NCBI GenBank assembly: GCA_029641185.1
Contig: JAPWGK010000024.1
Coordinates: forward strand, 1 to 64,000
DNA length: 64,000 bases
Direction: 5' to 3'
DNA from: Pseudofabraea citricarpa
Taxonomy: Eukaryota > Ascomycota > Leotiomycetes > Helotiales > Dermateaceae
Part shown: in pieces, positions 35,950-47,033 of the stretch
How the letters are laid out: every line of letters begins with the position of its first letter
Numbering within the stretch: position 1 is the first letter of the stretch
Notes under the pieces: model-generated
Databases searched by the model: none
What the model was told of the DNA's origin: nothing
Seen by the model: the letters and a program-made list of their open reading frames with translations, nothing else
Translations under genes and position numbers: made by a program

Positions 35950-37627
35950 ATGGAAAAACCAGATTCCACAATGACCGACAAACCGCTCGGAGCCTTCTTT
36001 GAAGATCGCGCAGATTTCAATAACAAGGATCAGTACCAAGGCCAGGATAATAGCGTTCCGGATGACAGTAGAGAGGATTTCAGTCATATCAACGAAAAAG
36101 CGGTCCTTCGCAAAATGGATCTCCGACTAATTCCAATGCTAGCTCTCCTTTACCTTCTGAGCTTTCTTGACAGAGGAAACATTGGCAACGCAAAAATCGA
36201 GGGCTTGACAGAAACACTGAACATGACCGGTCCAGAGTACAATTGGTGTTTGACAGTATTTTTCTTCACGTATTGCGTTTTTGAGGTTCCTAGCAATTTG
36301 ATGTGAATTTCTTTCCCGACTGATTCTTCAATGAGCTAACTCAACATAGGTTGAAGCGTTTGAGGCCTTCTATATGGCTTCCAACCATAATGGTAGCCTG
36401 GGGACTTGTCATGACACTCATGGGGATTGTTCAATCTTACCATGGTTTGCTTATTGCCCGAATATTTCTGGGCGTTACAGAAGCTGGACTCTATCCTGGG
36501 GTGGCTTATTATATAACAATGTGGTACTGTCGACATGAAGCACAACTTCGACAAGCAATGTTTTTTAGTGCTGCGAGCATTGCTGGTGCTTTTTCGGGGC
36601 TACTTGCCTTCGGAATCTCAAAGATGGATGGAGTTGGCGGACTTGAAGGTTGGAGATGGATGTACGCTTCTTTCATCTATTTCACAACTTGAATGCAGCT
36701 AACAGGCATAGATTCATTCTTGAGGGGATCGCTACTGTCCTTGTTGCAGTGTCTGCTTACTTCCTTATCTACGATTTCCCAGAGACGGCATCGTTTCTTA
36801 CAACCGAAGAGCGGGCATGGGTTATTCACAGATTGAAATATCAAGGGTCGAAGGGATCCGGCCAAATGGTTGCCGAATCGGAAACATTTCATTGGAAGCA
36901 TGTTAAGGCTGCTTTCACTGACTGGCAAATTTATACTGGATTACTAGTAAGACCTCTACTTTCTAGTATGCTATTTACTGACCGTACACAGATGTACTGG
37001 GGTATTGTTTGCCCACTTTATGGGATATCACTTTTCTTGCCAACAATTATCAAAGAGTTAGGCTATGTTTCTTCCACAGCGCAACTATTAACAGTACCAA
37101 TATATGTTAGTGCTGCTGCGATCTCTGTCATCACAGCTTATTACTCGGACCGGTCGAAACTGGGTCGAGCACCTTTCGTTTTCTTTCCTATGTTCGCTAT
37201 TCTTATTGGGTTCATTATCGCAGTAGCTGGGTCTGCGCATGGAGGAGTTCCCGGTGTTGTATATGCCGGTGTTTTTATAGCAACCTGTGGAATATACCCA
37301 GCATTTCCAGGTAATATCACTTGGATGTCAAACAATCTCGCAGGATCCTACAAGAGATCGGCTGGAATGGCAGTCCATATTGGAGTAGGGAATCTTGGGG
37401 GGGCCATGGCCTCAAATTTCTATCGCTCTACAGACAGTCCCAAATATCTTTTAGGACACGGGCTTGAAATTGGGTTTGTAAGCTTGGGCCTTGTTGCAGT
37501 TGTGGTACTTAGAGTACAGTATGCCAGGATAAACAAGAAGAGAGAGGTTGAGGGAAATATGAGCTTCAGCAATGAGAAGATGAGTGAAATGGGTGATAGA
37601 GCACCAACTTTTAGATATATGCTCTAG
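35950..37627 (+). CDS. MFS transporter, Dal5-type anion:cation symporter family
   Basis: Exons are 35950-36302, 36350-36661, 36712-36946 and 36992-37627, with introns of 47, 50, 45 and a protein of 511 aa. The third intron (45 bp) has no in-frame stop, so a read-through form is possible, but splice sites and a CTGAC branch point support removal. An acidic N-terminus of about 55 residues precedes KMDLRLIPMLALLYLLSFLDRGNIGNAK, the signature first helix of the family. GWRWIFILEGIATV forms across intron 2. The C-terminus SEMGDRAPTFRYML is typical of Dal5/Tna1-like permeases, which import carboxylates, vitamins, allantoate or small sugar acids. About twelve membrane segments are expected at the plasma membrane. 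It lies between two secreted hydrolases, so import of a breakdown product is plausible. Confidence 0.88.
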
Positions 37628-38260
37628 GTGGGGTTTAAACAAATCGCTTGGGTTTACCTGTTTAACTATCATAAACATTGTGTTTACCACTTACATACAC
37701 GTGATAATAAGGTCTGGATTACCTATGTCTGATTACTTGTGCAATGAAGAACCATCTCGCTAGTGCTATGACATCAATGACACCATGGAAAATTTTGTAA
37801 CGTAACATAGAACTTGTTGGGCCATGGCCTACTCTATTTCACAAAGCTTATCAATTTCTCCACTGCAAACTCTTTAGGAAGAACCACCAGGATAGCTGCG
37901 GGGATGACGCAGCAATCCTGGACCCTGCCCATGCCGGTGGCAGCACCCCACCTTTCGGAGGGCCGGCCAGCCACCTCGCAACAGAGACGGGGAATTTCAA
38001 TTCTACAATATATGAAATTGGACATATCAGGCTAGGATCGGTGATGGCATATGCAGGACACTGAACTCAAAGTACACAAACTTTTAAGAATCCACTTGAC
38101 CCTGTCCACCTCTGATGTTACGTTAGATTTGTTATCTTATTGGGAACTAGCCGAGCTTTTGTGTCTACTGGTGCTTGGATTAAAGATGGGATTCTGTTAT
38201 ACTTTATAACGACTTGTACTGCTCTCTTTCATTTGGGACTCGCAGGGCTTTGAAGCAACC
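37628..38260. other. intergenic region upstream of the fucosidase
   Basis: It holds the 3' end of the transporter and the promoter of the fucosidase, with a CACGTG at 37698-37703. Two short overlapping frames (37814-38035 plus, 37834-38025 minus) look like chance. No repeat or RNA gene was seen. Confidence 0.5.
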
Positions 38261-40780
38261 ATGAGGTTTCATCTCCTGATTCTTGGCCTCGCAGGCCAAG
38301 TCCTCTCGGCTCCATATTCACAGAGCAATTCCAGCATTTCTCAGGTAAGAAATACACTCATTTCAGAGTTCTTACTGACGTGATTCAGAGATCCGTTCAT
38401 TTACCACTCGATGCATACTTCAACAATGCCGGATTTTCAATGGAAGCTGGAGAGGCGTCTTTTGATAAATTAAACCAGTCTTTCCCTGCGCGCAATCTTC
38501 CTTCTGGTGGTTTCTACAATTCTACCAAAACTGGAATCTCATATCTCTTTCCAGGATATCAAGGGAGAAATGTTAGCGACAATATCATCATGGCACAGCA
38601 GACAATTGATGTACCCGAAGCCACCTATTTCAGCGTCCAAATGCTCGTAGCAGCGGATTTAGCCGCTACGGCTGCCAACATAACGTTCAATTATGCCGAT
38701 GGATCTTCTTCTCGCTCAGAAATACGCACGGAACCATTCTTCAGCTTCCTCACAATCTATAAGGGTGAAATTACTATGCCATCTTATTTCACAAACAATG
38801 ACACAAACTTCAATACCACAAATATCTTCGAATGGATCGGTTCTCTGGACCATTCTAAGAATTTAACATCGATTACTTTTCCTGATACTACCAATTTGAC
38901 TTCTGGATCAAGACTTCATGTTTTTGCTGCATCTTTGTGGAAGGATTCAGGGGTTCATCTCCAATATCTCCGACCTACACAAAAGACTTCGGGCAATCAG
39001 GTCCAAACGGTTGAGGTTGTCGTCAACAATGCTGGGCCAGAATGGATCTCTGGGGACGGAGTAAAAGTTACTATTGAAGGGCTAGGAATAACAACAGTCG
39101 AACCAGGGTTAATCAAGAGACTGGCTCCCGGTGATCAGAAAAAGATCAACGTTGGAATTCTTGGTAGCGGCAACATCACTTCCCATGTCATTTTGGCTGG
39201 TAGCAATTCATCAAGTATTGTTACTGTTGATAATATCATGTTCGGCCTCGAAGATTGGACAGAGGAACTCTCCAGTCTCACGAAACACGAGAGTCCGGCT
39301 TGGTTTGATAATGCGAAGTTTGGTATTTTCATTCGTAAGTCTTTGCTACCTTGTATATAACAAACTCGATACTAATATTCATCAGATTGGGGTCCTTATG
39401 CCGTCCCTGGTTGGGGAAACTCAACGCCGTATGAAGTTTATGCTGAGTGGTACTGGTGGTATGGACATCACAGAGCAGCGGACACCAAAGCCAATGTCTG
39501 GCAGTATCACTTAGACACTTACGGACCCGATGTGGTATATGATGACTTTTTTGAGAATTTCACTGCCAGTGCCTTTGATGCCAAAGAATGGGTTGATCTA
39601 TTCGCCGACGCCGGAGCTCAATATTTTGTTTTCACAACCAAACACCATGACGGATTCGCGATGTTTGACACCAAAGAGACGACCAATCGTAACTCACTAC
39701 ATTATGGTCCCAAACGCGATGTATTAAAGGAAATTTTTGACGCTGCAAAGACATACCAGCCTCAACTTCACCGTGGCACATACTTCAGTCTTCCAGAGTG
39801 GTATAACCCCGATTATGCTCCTTATGGATTTGCTCAGTTCCCTGGAAATGCAAGCACAACCTGGCCTGGTATTCTCGCAAACAACCCATATACTGGGGAA
39901 GTAGAACCATACACGGGCAGAACAAACATCTCTGACTTCATCACTGATCTAATGGTTCCACAGATGGAATTATTGGCTTACGAGTATGAGACAGATATTA
40001 TGTGGTGTGACTGTGGTGTAAGTAGCTCATTGTATCTCAAATTATTGACTAACAGATACAGGCGGCCAACGGGAGTGCAAAATTTGCAAGTGAATGGTAC
40101 AATAAAGCTTCTGCATCTGGCAGAGAAGTTACAATGAATTCAAGATGTGGAATCCCAGAGGGGAGTGATTTTGACACACCAGAGTATGCAACCTTTTCGT
40201 CTGTGTCCGAGAGAAAATGGGAGTCGAATCAAGGCATGGATCCATATTCATATGGGTACAATCGTGCTACTGCTCCCGAATCTTACATGAACGCATCAAC
40301 AATCATCAACTATTTGGTTGACATGGTTAGTAAGAATGGAAATTTCTTACTTGATATCGGCCCTATGGCCGATGGTACCATTGAGCCTGTGGAAGTCGCC
40401 CATTTGAGAGAGGCTGGAGTTTGGATCAAGGCAAATGCAGAGGCAATTTTCAATACTACCTATTGGTAAGTAGCATCTCATATTTGGTTTATATCGCTTA
40501 CGCAAACAGGTTTGTAACACCTGAGACCGGCGATATACGTTTCACCCAGACTCAAGACGCCTTCTATATCTTGTCGCTGACGAAACCAAACGAAACACTT
40601 ATTGTGGATTCTCCCGTCCCTATTCTTGCTGGAGATAGCATTTCTATGATCGGTGCAGGCAATGGAACATTACTTGAGTGGTCTGCTAATGAAGCCGGAG
40701 GAATTTCCATCACGGTTCCGAAAGCAATTGCAGATGCTGTAGAGTATTGCTGGGCAATGAAGATAACCTATCTTGCTTAG
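38261..40780 (+). CDS. secreted alpha-L-fucosidase, GH29
   Basis: Exons are 38261-38344, 38389-39334, 39386-40017, 40062-40465 and 40510-40780; introns are 44, 51, 44 and 44 bp and the protein has 778 aa. A signal peptide (MRFHLLILGLAGQVLSA) is followed by about 300 residues of beta-rich N-terminal region with many N-glycosylation sites. The GH29 barrel starts around [20 protein letters not shown], formed across intron 2, and continues with EWYWWYGHH, FTTKHHDGFAMF and DIMWCDCG. D552 in this last block is the expected catalytic nucleophile. It would remove terminal alpha-L-fucose from glycans or xyloglucan outside the cell. It is longer than the common 450-600 aa members because of the N-terminal region. 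All conserved motifs appear intact. Confidence 0.92.
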
Positions 40781-41622
40781 ACATTCAAAGGCCTGTTATT
40801 AAGGGTAATAAAGTCAATGATACAAATTTCAATGAATCCTTTCTCTCCGTGTGTTATTAATTCGTTGAGTTGATTATTCCGAATCTGAGGTAAGTAATAC
40901 TAATATACGAAATATGAATGAGCTCGCTAAAAACAGTCGATAACTTGGTGGAAGGTCACCCAAGGCAATATGAAATAAGATATACCGAAACTATAATCTT
41001 ACATGATGAATGTTCGAAGAAGTTAATGGTATCGGCCGGATCTGTAATAAATAATATCAGGAATGGGCATAAGTCTGGCGTAAGCATTTGTGTGCTTACT
41101 TTTCAAAGAGTTAAAACATGTGAGTGTAATTCCAGCTTATTAGGCTTCATCTTGCTCATTTCTACTTCTTCGAATCTAGTTTGGAAGAAATTGAACCCCT
41201 TTCAGCGCCAGTGCATTGAACTTTTATACCGAATACCCTTGACACAAAATTATGTGGACTTTAAGTAAAGCCACTATCAAAATTTTACTGTACTCAGGTT
41301 GATCAAGAGTCATAATCATTTGCTTTGACTTTGGTCGGATACTCTTCACATATATACATACTAAAGTGAGACTCTCACTCAAGTTCGTATCACGAAACAA
41401 TTTTGGTGTTCCGTGAAGTGACAATCTAAAAAGCCCTAAGTGGTATAGAATGTCTGACATGCAGTCTTGGAAAGTAATCAAAGCGGGGTAAACACCCTGC
41501 TTTAGAATCTGATCATCATCCTGACGTTTCCTCAAGTCGTTGTCTTTCTAAACCTTTTTTCGAATGTTTTAATCCGAGAATTTTCATTTCCGTCTTGATC
41601 TACGACTGTTTCGCACTTCATA
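40781..41622. other. intergenic region between fucosidase and GMC oxidoreductase
   Basis: Two small frames (40918-41268 plus, 41224-41535 minus) overlap at their ends and lack recognisable domains, so I do not call them genes. A single TACTGTA lies near 41287. The right end contains the GMC promoter. Confidence 0.5.
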
Positions 41623-43779
41623 ATGATAGGGTTTATCACGTTGCTAAGGCTCGCTGCTTCGCTTGCTTTCTTTCGCATGGGTACAGCGCAAAACTTCCCT
41701 GGGAAAATTGTTCGAAGATCAGAACTTCTTCGAAAATATGACTACATAGTTGTTGGAGGTGGTATCAGCGGTTTGGTTGTTGCAAACCGACTAACTGAGA
41801 GCCCTAGTAAGCATCACATTCTTCTCAGCGATCAGATTGTTCAATTATTACAGATATTACAGTTCTCGTGATAGAAGCTGGGGGGTTGTGAGTTGAATTT
41901 CATCTAACTTCTGGTGCATTTGGGTGACTGAAACTCAAACAGTGATAAACAAGAAGATTTTATCACCATTCCACTGATCACCACTGGCAATGTTGCTGAC
42001 GTGGGAAATGGACCACGGGGGTCTATTTATGACTGGAACTTGACAACTATACCGCAGTATGAATTAAAGAATCGATCCATCGACACACCAGCCGGAAAAG
42101 TGGTCGGTGGAGGCTCTGTTATCAATGGTATGGTTTATAATCGTGGATCCAGGGTCGAATATGATCGTTGGGAAGAGCTTGGGAACCCGGGGTGGAATTT
42201 TGATGCTCTCCTACCCTATTTCAAGAAGGCGGAAACTTTCACTCCTCCCGATGCAGAACTTGCCGAGTGGAATATCCAATATAATCCAGGTTATCATGGG
42301 AGTAGCGGTTTCGTAGAATCGAGTTTTCCCCGCTTTGTGTGGCCCTCAACAAGTACCTCATCCAATTTTACGAAATCTACCAACACTAACCATGCACAGG
42401 GAATTTTATCAATGCATTGAAAGAATTGAGTATTAAAATCCTAGCGGATTCTATGGGAGGAAACGCGGCTGGTGGTTACTGGTTCACATTATCATTAAAA
42501 GCCAAGGACCAAACTCGATCGACTTCGAAGTGCTTTTACAAACCTAGAAGGCCAAATTTCCACATATTGACTGAATACCAAGTGACAAAACTGCTACTTC
42601 AGAAACAACAATCAAAAATTGAAGCGACTGGTGTAGAATTTTCAAAGGGAATCAACCAAACAAAATACTCTCTCACTGTGTCACGAGAAGTCATCCTTGC
42701 AGCTGGAGCCCTTCATACTCCCCAGATCCTTCAGATCTCGGGCATTGGGGATAAAGGACACCTGGCATCTATTGGAATTGAAACGTTGATGGATTTAAGT
42801 GGAGTCGGCCAGAATTATCAAGATCATCTACTGATGGTGACAGCGCACACAGGTAAAAACCCACAAAATGTAAGTGATCATAGAGCTAACAAAAATTGCA
42901 GTTGATATCTCGGTAAATTTAGGAAACTTTAGTAACAGCACCTGGAATACAGAGATGCGTACGCTATACGACAGGGAAAGAAACGGTTATTTAAACTTTT
43001 TGATGTCTTCAATACTATTATACTGACTTGTGAAAGGCCCTTACACAACTGCTAGTGGAAATTTTGTTGCATTTCTTCCTCTTGGCACTTTTACCGACAA
43101 TACAACGGTTAATAGTATAACTTCAGAATCCTCGATACAAGAACCTGCTCAATACCTCTCCTCTAGTATCCCTGTGGAAGTTCTCGCGGGATACACGGCA
43201 CAGCATTCACTTTTGACTCGTGGCTTGAAATCCAAGATATCAGCTCATTTGGAATTTATCCTTAGCGATGCTATCGTGATTCCAGTCCTCCAGCAGCCAT
43301 TCAGCCGTGGCAGTATTCACATCAACAGTAGTTCAATATTTGACAGTCCTGTCATTGATCCTCGATACTGTTCCAATCCCTTAGATTTGAAACTCCTTGT
43401 TGAAGGTTTTAAGTACTCTAGGACGATTAGATCCACTCATGCGTTGAAAGAAGTCAAGATCCAGGAGGTTTATCCCGGAACTTCGATAGAAACCTATGAA
43501 GAAATTGAGGACTTTGTAAGAGGTAGTGTGGAGTCAATTCACCATCATGTTGGAACTGCATCGATGTTGCCGAGAGAATTTGGAGGTGTGGTTGATCCCA
43601 CTCTAAAAGTATATGGCGTAAAAGGTCTACGGGTCGTAGATGCTAGTGTGATTCCAATGCTGCCTGCCAGTCATATGCAAGCAACTGTCTACGCCATTGC
43701 AGAGAAGGTCAGTACCACCAGCTATTTGACAAATGACAAAAGTAATATTTTCGCTAGGCAGCAGATCTTATCAAGTTAA
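41623..43779 (+). CDS. secreted GMC-family FAD oxidoreductase
   Basis: Exons are 41623-41806, 41854-41887, 41943-42352, 42400-42852, 42902-42985 and 43037-43779; introns are 47, 55, 47, 49 and 51 bp and the protein has 635 aa. Without these splices the gene looks broken, but every junction restores GMC consensus. A signal peptide (MIGFITLLRLAASLAFF) is followed by the FAD dinucleotide motif YIVVGGGISGLVVANRL, VLVIEAGG across introns 1-2, GKVVGGGSVINGMVYNRG, the second signature AGALHTPQILQISGIG, and a C-terminal block with SIHHHVGTASM and SHMQATVYAIAEK that carries the active-site histidines. It oxidises an alcohol or sugar and passes electrons to oxygen or a quinone. Glucose oxidase, aryl-alcohol oxidase or dehydrogenase activity cannot be told apart here. 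It follows the fucosidase on the same strand. Confidence 0.88.
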
Positions 43780-44337
43780 CTTATTATGGATCAAGCTTGT
43801 GACTATTTAAATTAAAGAAATCGGAAATACTTTTTTATCAAGCAAAAAGTATTTTAGCTTTGATGTTAGTAACAAGTGTATGAGCTATTTAATATATTTA
43901 CATTGAAAGTTTTATTTTACTCTTCACAAAGAAAATAAAATGAATTAAAAGACCTGTTAATTTGTTATATTATTTAAGTAGAATTAATATAATAGTTACT
44001 CTCTTATAAAGTTATTAGTCTTATAAAAGCTGTCCCACCTTTTCAAGGCCACTGGTAGAACATACACGTGACCATGGCACTTCTTCAATAACGCGAACTG
44101 CGATGCACACGACGCGTCTCCTCAACCCACAAAACGCGACTTCACACAACCTTGCTACAACTTCGTCACCACCTCCCCTCTCAGCCTCATCAACCACTCC
44201 ATCTTGCGCGAGAACAATTGATCAAAGCGCACAGAGCATCGCCAAGGTTGCGCGTGGTATATGGTGTATTTACATGCCCTTATTCCCAACTCATCTTCCG
44301 AACATCTTCGGCGCCTAACTACAACTGAGTAGGCAAG
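43780..44337. other. intergenic region with small AT-rich relic and possible uORF
   Basis: About 43,800-44,030 is AT-rich and partly CpA-depleted, possibly a small RIP-affected remnant. A CACGTG lies at 44065-44070. An ATG-initiated frame of 71 codons (44103-44318) ends 19 bp before the mbp1 start and could be an upstream ORF in its leader, if transcription starts that far up. Confidence 0.4.
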
Positions 44338-46524
44338 ATGGTTAAGCCATCGGGCCCTGGTGTGTACACTGCGACATACTCCAATGCAAGTGCCCCCCCC
44401 CCCCCCCCCTCCAATCTTCGATCTACTTGTTCTGTAGCTTACACGATGTCTAGATTCCGGTTTACGAGTACCAATTTGGGGAGAATCTCAAAGAGCATGG
44501 TATGGCCGCGCAACATACACTCACCATGTTCATACACTGACTATCTCTACAGTGATGCGTCGTCGTCATGATGATTGGATCAATGCCACACATATCCTCA
44601 AGGCCGCCGGCTTCGATAAACCCGCCCGCACTCGAATATTAGAGCGAGAGGTACAGAAGGAATTGCATGAGAAGGTTCAAGGTGGTTATGGAAAATACCA
44701 AGGTTTGCAACTCTTACCATAATTCCTGTTGACCTCCTAACACATGCAGGTACCTGGGTTCCTCTTGAACAGGGTGAAGCCCTTGCTCAGCGCAACAATG
44801 TCTTCGCAAAACTCAGAACCATCTTCGAGTTCATCCCTGGCAATGTCAGCCCGCCACCCGCACCGAAGCATACTACCAACAAGCCCAAGGCACCGAAGAA
44901 ACCCGCTGTTCCAAAGTGGTCAAACAGTTAGTCCTGGCTTCGTTCTCCGTTGTATGACAGTACTAACAGCCCAGAACCAGTCCCAGTACCGGCGCGTGCC
45001 CCAGTGGAAGAGAACTACGACAACATCAGCGCACAATTAAACGATGACGAAACTCCCGATGACACCACAGTAGCCTCTGCTTCTTTCATGGACGAAGATG
45101 ACCGTTTGGACATGTCCCATCAGTCTACAGGCCACCGCAAGCGCAAGCGTGATGAAGAGCCAATGCCCAATCCGATCGATCAGGCTCATATGATGTACTC
45201 GGACGACCTGCTTGACTACTTTCTCATGTCCCACGAGCAAGATATTGTCAGCAAACCCGAACCACCACCAAACTTTCAACCCGACTGGCAGATTGATTCT
45301 GATGGAAATACGGCTATGCATTGGGCCAGTGCTATGGGTGATGTGGACATCATGAAGCAACTGAAGCGATTTGGTGCTAACCTGGGCTACCCGAATGTTC
45401 GAGGGGAGACTCCACTGATGCGTGCTGTGCTTTTTACCAACTGTCAGGATAAGCAATCCATGCCTGCTGTGGTCAATCAATTGATTGGTACTATTGATAC
45501 TGTGGACTTCTGTCAAGCCACGGCTCTGCATCACGCTGCCATGATGAATGCAAGCAAGCAGAAGCACCACTGCGCTCGGTACTACCTTGATATCATCATC
45601 AACAAAATCCAAGAGGTATATGAGCCGGAGCATGTTCAACGACTTCTGGATGCACAAGACATTGATGGGAACACTGCTCTTCACATTGCCGCCAAGTTCA
45701 AAGCACGGAAGTGTGTACGAGCTTTGATGGGTCGGGGTGCGTCTTGTGATATTGCAAATGCAGAAGGTATCACAGCAGAGGAATTGATACAGGATTTGAA
45801 TGAGAGCCGCCGTGAACGCTTGCCTCAAGCCTCTTCGTCCCCATTCGCGCCAGAGTCACAGCGTCACATCTCCTTTGCTGACGCAATTGGCAAGGATACT
45901 TCTCGTCATACCGTTGCACATCACTCAGAAGCTGCCATGTCAATTGAGTCTAAAATTACTCCAGCTGTGTTGGAGAAGTTCCAAGATCTGGCAAAGTCAT
46001 TTGACGAGGAGCTTATCGATCGCGGCCATTCCGAGAACGAAGCCAAGCGCATTCTGAATAGTACACATGTTGAGTTGGCAATCATTCGAGAGCAGCTTCT
46101 GGAAATCGGGATGCAAGAACATATGGCTGAAGAGCAGACCAGTGCGGACAAGGATGAGTATGATCACCTTCAGTCAACCGTTCTAAATCTGATTGAGCAA
46201 CAACAATATCTCCAGCTTCTTGACATGGTGCAGCAAGAAGAGGCAATGACCAACGGCCACATGAACAACGACTCGGCTCAAGAGCGGATCATTCTTGCCC
46301 AGAAGCTCAATGAAGAACAGACCAAACGACAAACACTTGTTGACGAGTATTCATCAGCATTGGCATTGGCAGGAGGTGAGAATGGCGAGCTATATCGGAA
46401 ACTCATTGCTAACTGTGTTGGCATGGATGTTGACGTTATTGACGAAGGCTTGGATGACATACTCGAGCAGCTTGAAGCTGATCAATATAATCGAGAGATG
46501 GAGATCGTTACCGCTGATGATTGA
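44338..46524 (+). CDS. mbp1: Mbp1-like APSES/ankyrin transcription factor of the MBF complex
   Basis: Exons are 44338-44385, 44454-44499, 44553-44702, 44750-44926 and 44975-46524; the protein has 656 aa. The APSES (KilA-N) DNA-binding domain covers about residues 8-110, with [35 protein letters not shown] and [16 protein letters not shown]. It is followed by a Pro/Lys-rich linker. Ankyrin repeats lie at about 245-400 ([36 protein letters not shown]). A C-terminal coiled-coil-rich segment would pair with the Swi6 partner. The family activates G1/S genes at MCB sites in the nucleus. Intron 1 starts with GC rather than GT and holds a 17-C run; the GC donor is needed to join YSN to IPVYEY. In intron 4 the AG directly after the branch is skipped in favour of cccag. 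Confidence 0.93.
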
Positions 46525-47033
46525 CGGGCGTATGAAGCTCTTGTTTGATTTTTTTGTATGGTTTAGGGTGGCGGAGTCTACGGGATACTGGATGATTGGC
46601 TGGGTGCTTTTATGCGGCAGGCGGTACTTTGTTTGGCGTTTGGTCAGGGCCAAGTCAGCGGTTGATGATACTCGCTATGCAGTGGCTTAGGACAAGGGAC
46701 TTCGTCTCTGTATTTAGTTTAAATATTTGCCCCGAGATAGGCTTTCTTGTTAATATATATGTTTCCTTATTAAATATAAAAGTACGTGTTAACAAATAAG
46801 TCGCTGGTCAATGATAGAAGTAAAAGCAGAAGCAAAAACACGACAATGCTTCTTGTCTCTCGTGGACGCCGCCTCAAATACGCTGCACTCAACTTCTATC
46901 GGATTATCCGAGCGACCACTCAGTGGTTCTTGCTTTAGGCTTCAGACCTCCGCTGAGTCCGAGAATCACAACCCTGTTGCACTTCTCTCTTTCTTCTAGC
47001 TAGTATTGAGTTATATACAAGGCAACAGATTTT
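46525..47033. other. convergent intergenic region
   Basis: It separates the 3' ends of mbp1 and ssn3. Short frames here have no recognisable content. Nothing else was seen. Confidence 0.6.

Noticed and set aside
36947..36991. In-frame peptide encoded between transporter exons 3 and 4
   Set aside because: The 45-bp segment has GTAAGA, CTGAC and CAG signals and its peptide does not fit the family; treated as an intron.
40918..41535. Two small opposing frames between fucosidase and GMC genes
   Set aside because: No domain, no signal peptide, overlapping ends and AT-rich intergenic composition.
41623..43779. GMC oxidoreductase as a pseudogene broken into several frames
   Set aside because: Five short introns with normal splice sites and branch points restore every GMC motif in one 635-aa frame.
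45037..45828. 263-codon minus-strand frame
   Set aside because: It is antisense to the ankyrin region of mbp1 and shows no domain; a shadow of coding sequence.
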